Of a stretch of DNA of 21,988 nt, positions 14,003 through 21,988 are shown in pieces. The first letter of the stretch is position 1; every line of letters starts with the position of its first letter. The notes beneath the pieces were generated by a model. The model worked only from the letters and a program-made list of their open reading frames with translations. It was not told where the DNA came from and searched no databases. This stretch comes from Paracoccaceae bacterium (lineage in GTDB: Bacteria > Pseudomonadota > Alphaproteobacteria > Rhodobacterales > Rhodobacteraceae): NCBI GenBank assembly GCA_016937725.1, contig JAFGVZ010000015.1, positions 1 through 21,988 on the forward strand. The letters are read 5' to 3'. Made by a program: the position numbers and the translations under genes.

Positions 14003-14050
14003 TGACCTTGTGTCAGAAAGGAGAAAATCTCAGACCCCTTGCGAGGACAC

Positions 14051-14545
14051 ATGTCGCAGACCGCAGATGCAGCCGCTCAAGCTCCAGATAACACCGCTAA
14101 AAAAAGGGGGATCTTGCCCATTCTTGTGGGGCTGATTGGCGCTATTGTCTTGGGTGGTGGCGGGTTCTATGCCGTCTATTCAGGCCTGATTCTGGCACCG
14201 GGCAACCCGAAGGCGGCACATGCGAAGACCGCCCCGTCCTCGATTTTGCCAACCTATCTACCGATCGAACACTTAACCTTGTCGCTGGCAAATCCGACCG
14301 GCGCACAGCATCTGCGTTTATCGGCCCATATAGAAGTTGCCGATGGGCGGCTGGCAGAAGCAGAGGCTTATCGTCCTCGCTTCCTTGCCGTTATCAACAC
14401 TTATCTGCGCGCGGTGGAACCGCAGGATCTGCAAGATGCCTCTGCCCTGATCCGCCTGCGCGCACAGATCTTGCGCCGTTTGCAAATGGTCGCGGGCGAA
14501 GACCTGATCGACGATTTCCTCATCACCGAATTCATTCTGAATTAA
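14051..14545 (+). CDS. fliL: FliL, flagellar basal body-associated protein
   Basis: Single-pass inner-membrane protein that surrounds or supports the stator units. From ATG 14051 the product has 164 residues: a short cytoplasmic tail (KKRG), one membrane segment (about 22-44, ILPILVGLIGAIVLGGGGFY), a periplasmic stomatin-like part (YLPIEHLTLSLANP ... HLRLSAHIEVAD) and the C-terminal FLITEFILN typical of FliL. GAGGA is only three bases before this ATG. A TTG at 14039 would add four residues, and a stronger AAAGGAG lies further upstream (about 14018-14024), so the start is slightly uncertain. It heads the plus-strand motor operon. Confidence 0.93.
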   Translation: MSQTADAAAQAPDNTAKKRGILPILVGLIGAIVLGGGGFYAVYSGLILAPGNPKAAHAKTAPSSILPTYLPIEHLTLSLANPTGAQHLRLSAHIEVADGRLAEAEAYRPRFLAVINTYLRAVEPQDLQDASALIRLRAQILRRLQMVAGEDLIDDFLITEFILN

Positions 14546-14556
14546 GGAGCGCCAAC

Positions 14557-14985
14557 ATGGAAATTCTTGCGGATGTTGCAATCGGTTCGGGCGCGCTGAT
14601 GGCCGCCGCCTACTGCCTTCTTTTGTCGCGCAGATTGCGTGCATTCACCCGGCTGGACGGCGATGTCGGGCGCGCGATCGCCCTTTTGTCCACGCAGGTC
14701 GACCAGCTGACACGGGCGCTCTCGACCGCTGAATCGGGCGCGGTGGCACGCGAAAAGAGCCTTGCGGCGCAGATCGCAGCCGCCGAGCAGGCAGCGCGAC
14801 GTTTGGAATTGCTGATGGCCGCGGACCGCGCGGAACCAGCCCCGCGCGCGGCCGAATTACCATCCGCCGTTGCCCCCAAAACCCTTTGGGCGGACACGGC
14901 AGACGCGTTTGAACCTATCGGCCGCGCCCCGGCGACCGAGCAACGGCTACGCACAACGCGGGTCCGTTCAGGGGGGCGCGGATGA
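14557..14985 (+). CDS. DUF6468-like flagellar-cluster membrane protein
   Basis: A 142-residue protein with one N-terminal membrane segment (about 5-24, MAAAYCLLLSRRLRAF at its end) and then a helical, coiled-coil-like stretch (about 35-90, rich in A/L/E/Q). The segment YCLLLSRRLRAFTRLDGDVG resembles the conserved start of DUF6468 proteins found next to fliL/motE genes in Alphaproteobacteria; this family name is from memory. The C-terminal third is proline/alanine-rich and probably disordered. TAAGGAG from the fliL stop serves as its ribosome site. Its stop overlaps the next start by ATGA. Function unknown, probably motor or stator related. Confidence 0.7.
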   Translation: MEILADVAIGSGALMAAAYCLLLSRRLRAFTRLDGDVGRAIALLSTQVDQLTRALSTAESGAVAREKSLAAQIAAAEQAARRLELLMAADRAEPAPRAAELPSAVAPKTLWADTADAFEPIGRAPATEQRLRTTRVRSGGRG

Positions 14986-15554
14986 CAACCCGTCGCAGCT
15001 CTCATGGAACAGGTTTGGGGGTTGTCCTCATGCTGCTTGCCGCACTGTTCTTCACGGCGGGGCTTTCCCGGCTTAGCCTTGGCGTGGTCACGGCTATCGC
15101 GGCCGACACCACGGCAACACCTGCAACAGAACCGCAACCAGACACGCCCAACGCTGGTGCCCTGTTCGAAGCGCTGCGCGCGCGCGAGGCCCGGCTGCTA
15201 GAGCAGGAGCAAGCGCTGGCCGCGCGGGCAGACGCGCTACGCACCGCAGAAGAAAACCTGCGCACCCAAATTGCAGACCTGCAAGCCGCCGAGGAACGCC
15301 TCAGCGCCACGCTTGCGGTTACGGAATCGGCTGCGGAAACCGACTTGATACGGCTGACAACGGTGTTCGAGCACATGAAACCGCCGCAAGCGGCAGCATT
15401 GTTTTCCACCATGGATACCGAATTCGCCGCCGGGTTTATTGCCCGGCTGGACCCGCAATTCGCCGGAGAGGTCATGGCCGAGCTAGACCCGACGCTGGCC
15501 TATGGGATCAGCGCGGTCTTGGCCGGTCGCCACGCGCAAACACCGCGTGACTAG
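14982..15554 (+). CDS. MotE-like flagellar motor protein (MgtE-N-type domain)
   Basis: A 190-residue membrane-anchored periplasmic protein: one membrane segment (about 11-40), a long helical coiled coil (about 58-115, with repeated A/L/E/Q such as REARLLEQEQALAARADAL), then an MgtE-N-like domain with EHMKPPQAAALFSTMDTEFA (about 129-148) and AAGFIARLDPQFAGEVMAEL. This order matches MotE, which in rhizobia acts with the stator protein MotC. It overlaps the previous gene by four bases and lies 111 bases upstream of motA, consistent with a stator role. The symbol is left blank because equivalence to motE is inferred. Confidence 0.8.
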   Translation: MTTRRSSHGTGLGVVLMLLAALFFTAGLSRLSLGVVTAIAADTTATPATEPQPDTPNAGALFEALRAREARLLEQEQALAARADALRTAEENLRTQIADLQAAEERLSATLAVTESAAETDLIRLTTVFEHMKPPQAAALFSTMDTEFAAGFIARLDPQFAGEVMAELDPTLAYGISAVLAGRHAQTPRD

Positions 15555-15665
15555 CGGCTCGCAAGTGGAAAACATCTTGTGCGGAAACCGAAATTTAAAC
15601 TCTGCCTGCGACACTTGAAAGCATCCGTTGCGCAGCTTTGCGGCACGTCATGACAAGAGGTTAAG

Positions 15666-16535
15666 GTGTTACCAATCATAGGAATTGTGCTTGTCATTGG
15701 TCTGGTATTCGGCGGCTATCTTGGTGCCGGCGGGTCCATGACGATCATCCTGAAAGCGCTACCTTTCGAAATGGTCATGATCGGCGGTGCCGCACTTGGC
15801 GCCTTCGTTCTGGGCAATGACATGTCCACCATCAAAGGTGTCGGGCGCGATATTGGCAAGGTTTTCAAGGGGCCAAAATGGCAAGCCAAAGATTACCGTG
15901 ACCTGTTGTGCTTGCTGTTCCAACTCATCTGGCTGGCTCGCCAGAACCCTGTTGCGATCGAAGAACACATCGAATCGCCCGAAACATCATCGATTTTCGG
16001 CGCCTATCCGAAGATTCAGAAAGACCATGCCGCAGTTGAACTCATCTGCGACACGATGCGCGCGGCGTCCATGAACTATGACGACCCGCACCAGGTAGAA
16101 GAGGTGCTCGACAAACGACTGGAAGCGCAACGGGAACATGCAATGCACACCAGCCACGCGGTTCAAGTGGTAGCGGATGCCCTTCCCGCCCTTGGAATTG
16201 TTGCCGCGGTTCTGGGAATTATCAAGACCATGGGCGCAATTGACGAACCTCCAGAGGTGCTGGGCAAGATGATCGGTGGCGCATTGACCGGGACATTTTT
16301 GGGGGTGTTCCTTGCCTATGGGTTCATCGGGCCAATTGCGGGCCGCATGAGCGCAATCGTGGCCGAAGACGATCATTTCTTTCAGCTTATCCGCGAAGTT
16401 CTTATCGCGAACCTACACTCTCACCCCGCCAATATTTGTATTGAAGTAGGGCGTCAGAACACGCCCCATCATGTTCGCCCCGAATTCTCTGACCTTGAAG
16501 AGGCCATGCGAGAGTTGAAAAAGGCGGCGGCGTAA
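15666..16535 (+). CDS. motA: MotA, flagellar stator proton-channel subunit
   Basis: MotA forms a ring with MotB and couples ion flow to rotor torque. The 289 residues include two N-terminal membrane segments (about 1-22, 34-52), the cytoplasmic rotor-contact loop with conserved charged residues (RDLLCLLFQLIWLARQNPVA, about 78-97), and two C-terminal membrane segments containing the conserved prolines in ADALPALGIVAAVLGIIKTM (about 169-188) and FLGVFLAYGFIGPIAGRMSA. The start is GTG 15666 with AGAGG five bases upstream. No motB follows; a large secreted protein does. The 111-base gap before the start shows no recognisable promoter. Confidence 0.97.
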   Translation: MLPIIGIVLVIGLVFGGYLGAGGSMTIILKALPFEMVMIGGAALGAFVLGNDMSTIKGVGRDIGKVFKGPKWQAKDYRDLLCLLFQLIWLARQNPVAIEEHIESPETSSIFGAYPKIQKDHAAVELICDTMRAASMNYDDPHQVEEVLDKRLEAQREHAMHTSHAVQVVADALPALGIVAAVLGIIKTMGAIDEPPEVLGKMIGGALTGTFLGVFLAYGFIGPIAGRMSAIVAEDDHFFQLIREVLIANLHSHPANICIEVGRQNTPHHVRPEFSDLEEAMRELKKAAA

Positions 16536-16538
16536 ACC

Positions 16539-18704
16539 ATGAAAACGCGTGTTTGGGCTTTTTTCATCGCAGCCAGTCTGGCCCTGCACACTTTGGCCGC
16601 GGCACAGACCACAAACGCGGTGCTGCGCGCGGGAGAACATGAGGACTTCACGCGCCTCGTCTTGTCGGTGCCGGAAGGCACTTCGTGGCGGCTCGACACC
16701 GTGGATACGCGTGTTGACCTCATATTGGACGATGCGGCTTTAGCGATAGATGTCTCGCAAACTTTCGAGCGCATTCCGCGCACCCGTTTGCGCGCCGTAG
16801 AGGCCATGCCGACGGGCGTGCGCTTGTTCTTGGCCTGTCCCTGTCCAGTGCGGTTGGTCGAAGGGTTTAGCAGCCAGATCATTCTCGACATACTCTCGGC
16901 ACCGCTGCCGGATGACGCGGCAAATGCCACAGTCGGTCCGCGCCCAAGGCCCAGACCGCAAGACTGGTCGCCAATCGCTCTTGACCCCAAATCCCAGAAC
17001 CAGATTGCCATGCGCGCCGGCACCGCTCTGGCACAAGCAATGCGCGGCGCGGCGGACCTGCCGGGTGACCCAAATCTCTCGTTGCTGGGTTTTATCGGCA
17101 CCGATGAAAAACCGCCGCCGGTGACCGGCTTGGTCGCAGAAGCAGGTTCGTCGGACAACGCACAGGGCCTGACCCAAGCTGTGGCAAACGCAATATCGGG
17201 GGCAGTTTCGCGCGATCTTTTGTCGGCTGATACCCGATTTGCGGCACCAAACGAAGCCGCCGGAACCTTGGGCGTGGCCTCAGCCGCGCATCTTCGGCTT
17301 CCAGATGCGGAACGTTCGCTTTCTGACGCGCTGGCAGAGCCTCGCTGCGCGCAGGCGGCGAGTGCCACGATTGGAGATTGGAGCACCCTGCCCGCGCTTT
17401 CACCTCAAGACATGGATTGGGGCGCGCTTTATTCCCCGATGGATCAGATCGACACCGATGTCGCGAAAACCTTTGCGACCCACCTGATAAAACTGGGGTT
17501 TGGCACAGAAGCGCGCGTTATTCTGGGTTTACTACCGGACGCGGATATTTCAGGCGCGCTGTTGAGCCTGACCTATCTGGTCGACCTCGAACGCCCCACA
17601 ACAAGCGCCGCTTTACTTGCCGTCGCCGACTGCTCTGACCTCGACGCGCTTTGGGCGTTTTTGGCAGCCCCGGACGAGGTGCTGATACAATCGGGTGCAA
17701 CCGACCGCATTATCCGGGCAATCCAGTCCTTGTCAGCCGATATGCGGTCGCATCTGGGACCCAGTGTTGTGCAGCATCTGCTGCGGTATGATGCGACGGA
17801 GGCTGCGCAACTTGTTCAGGCCGCTTTGAACAGAACCCTCGCGGCACCCGCCGCAGGCAGCACCCTATCTGCAACTCGCCTTATTCTGGAAATGTCGCCA
17901 GCAGCCACAAACCTTGCGCAGATTGAGTTAATGGATATGCCCGCGTCCGATCTCTTGCTGCTGCTCGACACGGCGGAAAAACGCGACCTTGGTCTGCCTG
18001 AACAGGTTTTGGAACAAGCAGCTGCTCGACAATTCGAAGTGCGGCGCAGCCCAGCCGGTCAAACACTTGCAGAGGCGCTCGCGCGGGCCTTCGGACGTGC
18101 GGGCGCATTCCGGCGGGCGTTCGATATAGCGCTTTCGCGCGATGCAAGCCTTGCGCCCGCTATCCAGGATGCCCTTCTGGAAACACTGTTTCAAAGGCTT
18201 GTGGCAGAGGCCAACGATAGCGATTTTGTGACACTTGTGTTTGAACACATGGCTTGGATCGAAAGTTCGGCGTCCAGACCGGGGCGCATGGATATTGCAG
18301 AGCGCCTTGCTGATTTGGGATTCCTGCAACAAGCGAACATGCTTCAAAGCACAGACCCGGTCACACCAGACCTTCCATCTGCTGTTACAGCCGAAGCGGC
18401 AGGTTCAGTTTCGCAGGTGTCAGGGGCATCGCGGTCAGATGGCACGGAATTTAACAGGAACAGTGAACGCACGGCATTTCCACTGGCGCAAGGCGAGCCT
18501 CCGGTAGCCCCCCCTTCTGAAACCGCACTAAGCGCACAGGCAGCACCCACTGTTACCACGCCATCGGTAAACGAAGACGGATTACAACCAGACGCGGGTC
18601 CAATCGCAACGGGGCTTTTGGCCCAAAGCCGTGAAAGCTTGCGCGAGGCGGCCAATTTGCGCGCACAATTGCTGTCGCTTTTGGACAACGACACGGTCCC
18701 GTAA
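16539..18704 (+). CDS. Large secreted protein downstream of motA, function unknown
   Basis: A 721-residue protein with a signal peptide (about 1-22, AASLALHTLAAAQ). An N-terminal beta-type domain follows (about 25-120: AVLRAGEHEDFTRLVLSVPE ... GVRLFLACPCPVRLVEGF), reminiscent of AMIN-like wall-targeting domains. Then comes a helical middle region (about 285-600) and a low-complexity linker before a final helix (about 690-716). Four cysteines are present (100, 102, 270, 365), two of them in ACPCP, so disulfides are plausible in the periplasm. It starts three bases after the motA stop, so the two are almost surely co-transcribed and a stator-associated periplasmic role is likely. It may play the role of rhizobial MotC, but I see no sequence proof. 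Confidence 0.9.
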   Translation: MKTRVWAFFIAASLALHTLAAAQTTNAVLRAGEHEDFTRLVLSVPEGTSWRLDTVDTRVDLILDDAALAIDVSQTFERIPRTRLRAVEAMPTGVRLFLACPCPVRLVEGFSSQIILDILSAPLPDDAANATVGPRPRPRPQDWSPIALDPKSQNQIAMRAGTALAQAMRGAADLPGDPNLSLLGFIGTDEKPPPVTGLVAEAGSSDNAQGLTQAVANAISGAVSRDLLSADTRFAAPNEAAGTLGVASAAHLRLPDAERSLSDALAEPRCAQAASATIGDWSTLPALSPQDMDWGALYSPMDQIDTDVAKTFATHLIKLGFGTEARVILGLLPDADISGALLSLTYLVDLERPTTSAALLAVADCSDLDALWAFLAAPDEVLIQSGATDRIIRAIQSLSADMRSHLGPSVVQHLLRYDATEAAQLVQAALNRTLAAPAAGSTLSATRLILEMSPAATNLAQIELMDMPASDLLLLLDTAEKRDLGLPEQVLEQAAARQFEVRRSPAGQTLAEALARAFGRAGAFRRAFDIALSRDASLAPAIQDALLETLFQRLVAEANDSDFVTLVFEHMAWIESSASRPGRMDIAERLADLGFLQQANMLQSTDPVTPDLPSAVTAEAAGSVSQVSGASRSDGTEFNRNSERTAFPLAQGEPPVAPPSETALSAQAAPTVTTPSVNEDGLQPDAGPIATGLLAQSRESLREAANLRAQLLSLLDNDTVP

Positions 18705-18747
18705 GCAAAACAAGATAGTTGGAAAACTGCCCAATGCGGTCGCAAGG

Positions 18748-19509
18748 TTAAGCAAATTGTTCGCGGATCAATCGCTCTTCCAGCCCATGCCCCGGATCAA
18801 ACAGCAATTTGTGAACGATGTCCTTGCGCGATGCGATGTCCACGGCCACCACGTTGCGCACCGAACGACTATCGGCATCGGCCATGACCGGGCGCTTTTC
18901 AGGCTCTACAATCTCGAAGCGCACTGTGCTGGATTTTGGCAAAAGCGCCCCGCGCCAGCGCCTTGGCCGAAATGCCGCGACCGGGGTCAGGGCCATCACG
19001 TCCGACCCGACCGGCAGGATCGGCCCATGGGCGGAATAATTGTAAGCGGTGGACCCTGCGGGCGTGCTCACCATGGCCCCATCGCAGACAAGTTCCGCCA
19101 AACGCTCGCGCCCATCGACCAATATGCGCAGCTTCGCCGCTTGCGCCCCTTGCCGCAACAGCGACACTTCGTTGATCGCCAAAGCTTCCGAAAAAGACCC
19201 GTCCACGCGTTCGGCGCGCATTTGCAATGGGTTTAGCAAGGCCCTCTCGGCCGTGGCAAGGCGTTCATCCAGACCGTCCAGCATGTAAGCGTTCATCAAG
19301 AACCCCACCGTGCCACGGTTCATACCGTAGACTGGCACATCCATATGTTGCGTGGCATGCAGGGTTTGCAGCATGAAGCCGTCGCCGCCAAGCGCGACAA
19401 TTACCTCCGCTTGCTCCAGCGGCACATTGCCATAAAGCTTGGACAGGTCCGCCAATGCAGCCTGTGGTTCGGCCACCGGACTGGCGACAAAGGCAATTTT
19501 CCGGTTCAT
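18748..19509 (-). CDS. nadK: NAD kinase
   Basis: Phosphorylates NAD to NADP with ATP in the cytoplasm. The 253-residue product starts MNRKIAFVAS and has the family motifs GGDG (41-44, in VIVALGGDGFMLQTLH), NE (113-114, in LAINEVSLLRQ) and TPAGSTAY (149-156). The ATG at 19509 has AGGAG seven bases upstream (19517-19521). The frame stays open to 19869, but that extension is not NAD-kinase-like and overlaps the divergent glyA coding region. The gene converges on the motA-linked gene with 43 bases between stops and no obvious terminator hairpin. Confidence 0.97.
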   Translation of the reverse strand: MNRKIAFVASPVAEPQAALADLSKLYGNVPLEQAEVIVALGGDGFMLQTLHATQHMDVPVYGMNRGTVGFLMNAYMLDGLDERLATAERALLNPLQMRAERVDGSFSEALAINEVSLLRQGAQAAKLRILVDGRERLAELVCDGAMVSTPAGSTAYNYSAHGPILPVGSDVMALTPVAAFRPRRWRGALLPKSSTVRFEIVEPEKRPVMADADSRSVRNVVAVDIASRKDIVHKLLFDPGHGLEERLIREQFA

Positions 19510-19707
19510 CAGGGCGCTCCTGCTTTGCGCGGTCACGAACTTGTGGCCTGTTACCGGGCTGCTTGGCAAGCATTTGCTTCGGCCGCTGGTCGCGCCAAAA
19601 GCCGTCGACAGCGTCGGGCTTGCGGCGAAATGTGGCGCAAACAAGCCTTCCCCAGCGAGCCCACATGCTCTAAGGGAACGGCATCCAACCCTTTGCCGGA
19701 GGCCGCA
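19510..19707. other. Divergent intergenic region nadK/glyA
   Basis: This 198-base stretch must hold promoters in both directions. I see no convincing -35/-10 pair. A small inverted repeat AAGGG/CCCTT (about 19672-19693) lies just before the glyA Shine-Dalgarno CGGAGG (19697-19702). No known riboswitch was recognised. Confidence 0.5.
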
Positions 19708-21003
19708 ATGGACATCACCACCCGCGATACAGGTTTTTTCACCGAAACGCTCGAAACCCGCGACGAGGCCCTCTTCGCGGCCATGCAGCAGGAACTGGAG
19801 CGTCAGCGCGACGAGATCGAATTGATCGCGTCTGAAAACATCGTCTCTGCGGCGGTTATGCAGGCGCAAGGGTCGGTGCTAACCAACAAATATGCCGAAG
19901 GCTATCCGGGCCGCCGCTATTATGGCGGCTGCCAATATGTCGACATTGCCGAGAACCTTGCGATCGAACGCGCCTGCAAGCTGTTCGATTGCAGCTTTGC
20001 GAATGTGCAGCCGAATTCGGGCAGCCAAGCCAACCAAGGCGTGTTCACGGCACTTCTGCAACCGGGCGACACCATTCTGGGGATGAGCTTGGATGCGGGC
20101 GGCCACCTGACCCATGGCGCGAAGCCCAACCAGTCGGGCAAATGGTTCAACGCGGTGCAATACGGCGTGCGCGAAGGCGATTATGCCATCGATTACGACC
20201 AGATCCAGGCGCTGGCCACCCAGCATCAGCCCAAGATGCTGATCGCGGGCGGCTCTGCCATCCCGCGCGTGATCGACTTTGCGCGCATGCGCGAGATTGC
20301 CGATAGCGTCGGCGCTTACCTTCTGGTCGATATGGCGCATTTCGCTGGGCTGGTGGCGGCGGGCCTCTATCCGTCGCCTTTCCCACACGCCCATGTCGCC
20401 ACCACGACCACGCATAAAACCCTGCGCGGCCCGCGCGGCGGCATGATCCTGACCAATGACGAGGCGCTGGCGAAAAAGTTCAACTCGGCCATCTTCCCCG
20501 GCATTCAGGGCGGCCCGCTGATGCATGTGATCGCGGCCAAGGCCGTGGCCTTTGGCGAGGCGCTGCGCCCCGGCTTCCGTGATTACCAAAAGCAGGTCAT
20601 CGCCAATGCACAAGCCATGGCCGACCAGTTGGAAAAGGGCGGTCTGGCGACCGTGACCGGCGGCACCGACACGCATCTTCTGCTGGTGGACCTGCGCCCC
20701 AAAGGCGTGAAGGGCAACGCGACCGAAAAGGCCTTGGGCCGCGCGCATATCACCTGCAACAAGAACGGTATCCCGTTCGACACTGAAAGCCCGATGGTCA
20801 CTAGCGGCATTCGTCTTGGCACGCCCGCCGGCACCACCCGCGGCTTTGGAGAGGTGGAGTTCCGCCAGATCGCAGATTGGATTGTCGCAGTGGTGGACGG
20901 GCTTGCCGCGAATGGCGAGGATGGCAATGCCGAGGTCGAGGCCCGCGTAAAGGCCGAAGTGGCCGCACTTTGCGCCCGCTTCCCGATCTACCCGCAACTT
21001 TAA
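19708..21003 (+). CDS. glyA: GlyA, serine hydroxymethyltransferase
   Basis: PLP enzyme that interconverts serine and glycine and supplies one-carbon units as methylene-tetrahydrofolate. The 431 residues show IELIASENIVS (37-47), KYAEGYPGRRYYGG (61-74), DMAHFAGL (208-215) and the PLP-lysine motif TTTTHKTLRGPRGG (Lys237). The ATG at 19708 is preceded by CGGAGG with five bases between, and gives the usual length. The open frame upstream (from 19345) runs antisense into nadK and is not real. The stop shares one base with the next gene start (TAATG). Confidence 0.98.
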   Translation: MDITTRDTGFFTETLETRDEALFAAMQQELERQRDEIELIASENIVSAAVMQAQGSVLTNKYAEGYPGRRYYGGCQYVDIAENLAIERACKLFDCSFANVQPNSGSQANQGVFTALLQPGDTILGMSLDAGGHLTHGAKPNQSGKWFNAVQYGVREGDYAIDYDQIQALATQHQPKMLIAGGSAIPRVIDFARMREIADSVGAYLLVDMAHFAGLVAAGLYPSPFPHAHVATTTTHKTLRGPRGGMILTNDEALAKKFNSAIFPGIQGGPLMHVIAAKAVAFGEALRPGFRDYQKQVIANAQAMADQLEKGGLATVTGGTDTHLLLVDLRPKGVKGNATEKALGRAHITCNKNGIPFDTESPMVTSGIRLGTPAGTTRGFGEVEFRQIADWIVAVVDGLAANGEDGNAEVEARVKAEVAALCARFPIYPQL

Positions 21004-21770
21004 TGCAGCTTGCGCAGGTCAGTCACGGCTCAGAAGGGGCGGCACCGCCCCTTTTGATCGTGCATGGCCTGTTCGGGTCGGCCCGGAATTGGGGCGCGAT
21101 TGCCAAGCGTCTGGCAGCCGATCGGCCGGTGATCGCAGTGGATATGCGCAACCATGGTGACAGCCCTTGGGCCGATACCCATGATTACCCCGCGATGGCC
21201 ACCGATCTGGCCGAAGTGATAACGGCTTACGGCGCGCCGATGGACGTGCTTGGGCATTCCATGGGCGGCAAGGCCGCGATGATGCTGGCACTGACGCGGC
21301 CAGATCTGGTGAAGCGGCTGCTGATCGCGGATATTGCCCCGGTCGCCTATGGTCATACCCAACGCCCGCTGGTTGCAGCCATGCAAGGACTGGACCTGTC
21401 AGCCCTCAAGACACGGGCAGAGGCCGACGCGGCACTTGCGCTGACGGTTTCTGACCCCGGCGTGCGCGCCTTCCTGTTGCAGTCGCTGGATTTGCGGGCC
21501 GACCCGCCACGCTGGCGGCTGAACCTAACCGTGCTTGACCGCGAGATGGACAAGATCACCGGCTGGCCCAAGGCCGTATCAGGCAGTTTTCCCGGCCCGG
21601 CCCTGTTTCTAAGCGGGGCCAAGTCGGATTATGTGCTGCCAGAGCACCGGACCGCCATCAAAGCGCTGTTTCAAAACGCCAAATTCGCCAAGATCCCGAA
21701 TGTGGGCCATTGGCTGCATGCCGAAGCGCCGCGCCCGTTTGAACAGAGCGCGCGCGCTTGGTTCGACTAG
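21003..21770 (+). CDS. Alpha/beta-fold hydrolase, YbfF-like esterase
   Basis: A 255-residue alpha/beta hydrolase. Oxyanion-hole HG (21-22, in LLIVHGLFGSARNW), DMRNHGDSP (47-55), the nucleophile elbow GHSMGGK (Ser86), an acid in LSGAKSDYVLPEH (Asp209) and the catalytic His236 in PNVGHWLHAE complete the triad. The pattern matches the YbfF/ABHD11 esterase subgroup, which hydrolyses acyl esters or thioesters; the natural substrate is unknown. Its ATG overlaps the glyA stop (TAATG), so the two are translationally coupled, though a shared pathway is not evident. Confidence 0.9.
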   Translation: MQLAQVSHGSEGAAPPLLIVHGLFGSARNWGAIAKRLAADRPVIAVDMRNHGDSPWADTHDYPAMATDLAEVITAYGAPMDVLGHSMGGKAAMMLALTRPDLVKRLLIADIAPVAYGHTQRPLVAAMQGLDLSALKTRAEADAALALTVSDPGVRAFLLQSLDLRADPPRWRLNLTVLDREMDKITGWPKAVSGSFPGPALFLSGAKSDYVLPEHRTAIKALFQNAKFAKIPNVGHWLHAEAPRPFEQSARAWFD

Positions 21771-21773
21771 CGG

Positions 21774-21965
21774 TCAGGCGGCTTCGTTGGCCAAGATCAT
21801 CTTGGCAACAACCCAGCTTGCGACCACCCCGACAATGCCGCCAGCCGCGGCCCAAGCCAGAATGGGTGTCAGCGTGTCTTGCCCGATGACCAGAGCAATC
21901 ACAACGCCGATCCCGGCGCAGGTGGCCCCGGCAATGCTGAAAATAAGCGAAAACAGGCGGAACAT
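21774..21965 (-). CDS. Small two-helix membrane protein, function unknown
   Basis: A 63-residue protein starting MFRLFSLIFS with two membrane helices (about 3-27 and 34-57) and a short polar tail. The ATG at 21965 has GAGGAG seven bases upstream (21973-21978). A GTG two codons earlier is too close to that site. Similar small proteins occur in Rhodobacteraceae and are sometimes mislabelled as CTP synthetase in databases; this is from memory, and the sequence shows no such enzyme. Its stop is three bases from the stop of the convergent hydrolase. Confidence 0.8.
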   Translation of the reverse strand: MFRLFSLIFSIAGATCAGIGVVIALVIGQDTLTPILAWAAAGGIVGVVASWVVAKMILANEAA

Positions 21966-21988
21966 GGGCACACTCCTCGGTTCGTTAA

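Noticed and set aside
19345..19707. N-terminal extension of GlyA
   Set aside because: Runs antisense into nadK; ATG 19708 has CGGAGG at the right distance and gives the standard length.
19510..19707. Possible riboswitch upstream of glyA
   Set aside because: I could not match any known riboswitch consensus, and only one weak hairpin was seen.
19510..19869. N-terminal extension of NAD kinase
   Set aside because: ATG 19509 has an ideal Shine-Dalgarno; the extension is not family-like and overlaps glyA coding sequence.
19879..20997. Open frame of 372 codons on the minus strand
   Set aside because: Antisense to glyA, whose active-site motifs are intact.
20877..21002. N-terminal extension of the alpha/beta hydrolase
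   Set aside because: It would overlap 126 bases of glyA in another frame; ATG 21003 starts right before the hydrolase fold and overlaps the glyA stop in the usual TAATG manner.

Overview
The window is GC-rich and reads as the chromosome of an alphaproteobacterium of the Rhodobacteraceae (Rhodobacterales). Evidence: the gene order and protein sequences of the division/cell-wall (dcw) cluster, a flagellar block with MotE- and DUF6468-type proteins typical of Alphaproteobacteria, and a DUF1127 gene followed by CCTCCTCCC hairpin RNAs as known from Rhodobacter. No phage, insertion sequence, tRNA, rRNA or CRISPR array was recognised.

Region 1 (1-8830, minus strand) is the 5' half of a dcw cluster in the order mraZ, rsmH, ftsL, ftsI, murE, murF, mraY, murD (cut by the window edge). 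Most junctions overlap by 1-4 bases, as expected for one translationally coupled operon that makes UDP-MurNAc-pentapeptide, lipid I and the septal transpeptidase. mraZ is preceded by a long gene-free leader carrying a strong intrinsic terminator just before mraZ. This layout matches the UpsM small-RNA leader described in Rhodobacter sphaeroides.

Region 2 (8731-10740) holds mrp (minus strand, with its own terminator) and, divergently, a 70-codon DUF1127 gene. Directly after its stop come six hairpins, each showing CCTCCTCCC in its loop. They are best read as three two-hairpin CcsR ('cuckoo') anti-Shine-Dalgarno small RNAs, the last hairpin also being the terminator. In R. sphaeroides the DUF1127 protein CcaF1 is co-transcribed with CcsR RNAs and acts on small-RNA maturation, including UpsM. 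Here both systems lie about 2 kb apart. This is the most interesting part of the window.

Region 3 (10752-18704) is a flagellar block. fliF, fliH, fliN and fliP run on the minus strand. Divergently, fliL, a DUF6468-like gene, a MotE-like gene, motA and a 721-residue secreted protein run on the plus strand. A CtrA-like TTAA-N7-TTAG site lies between the two divergent operons. motB is not adjacent to motA.

Region 4 (18748-21988) is housekeeping: nadK (minus), then glyA overlapping a YbfF-like alpha/beta hydrolase (plus), and a small two-helix membrane protein (minus) converging on the hydrolase.

All functional calls come from reading sequence and motifs. Nothing was searched or folded computationally.
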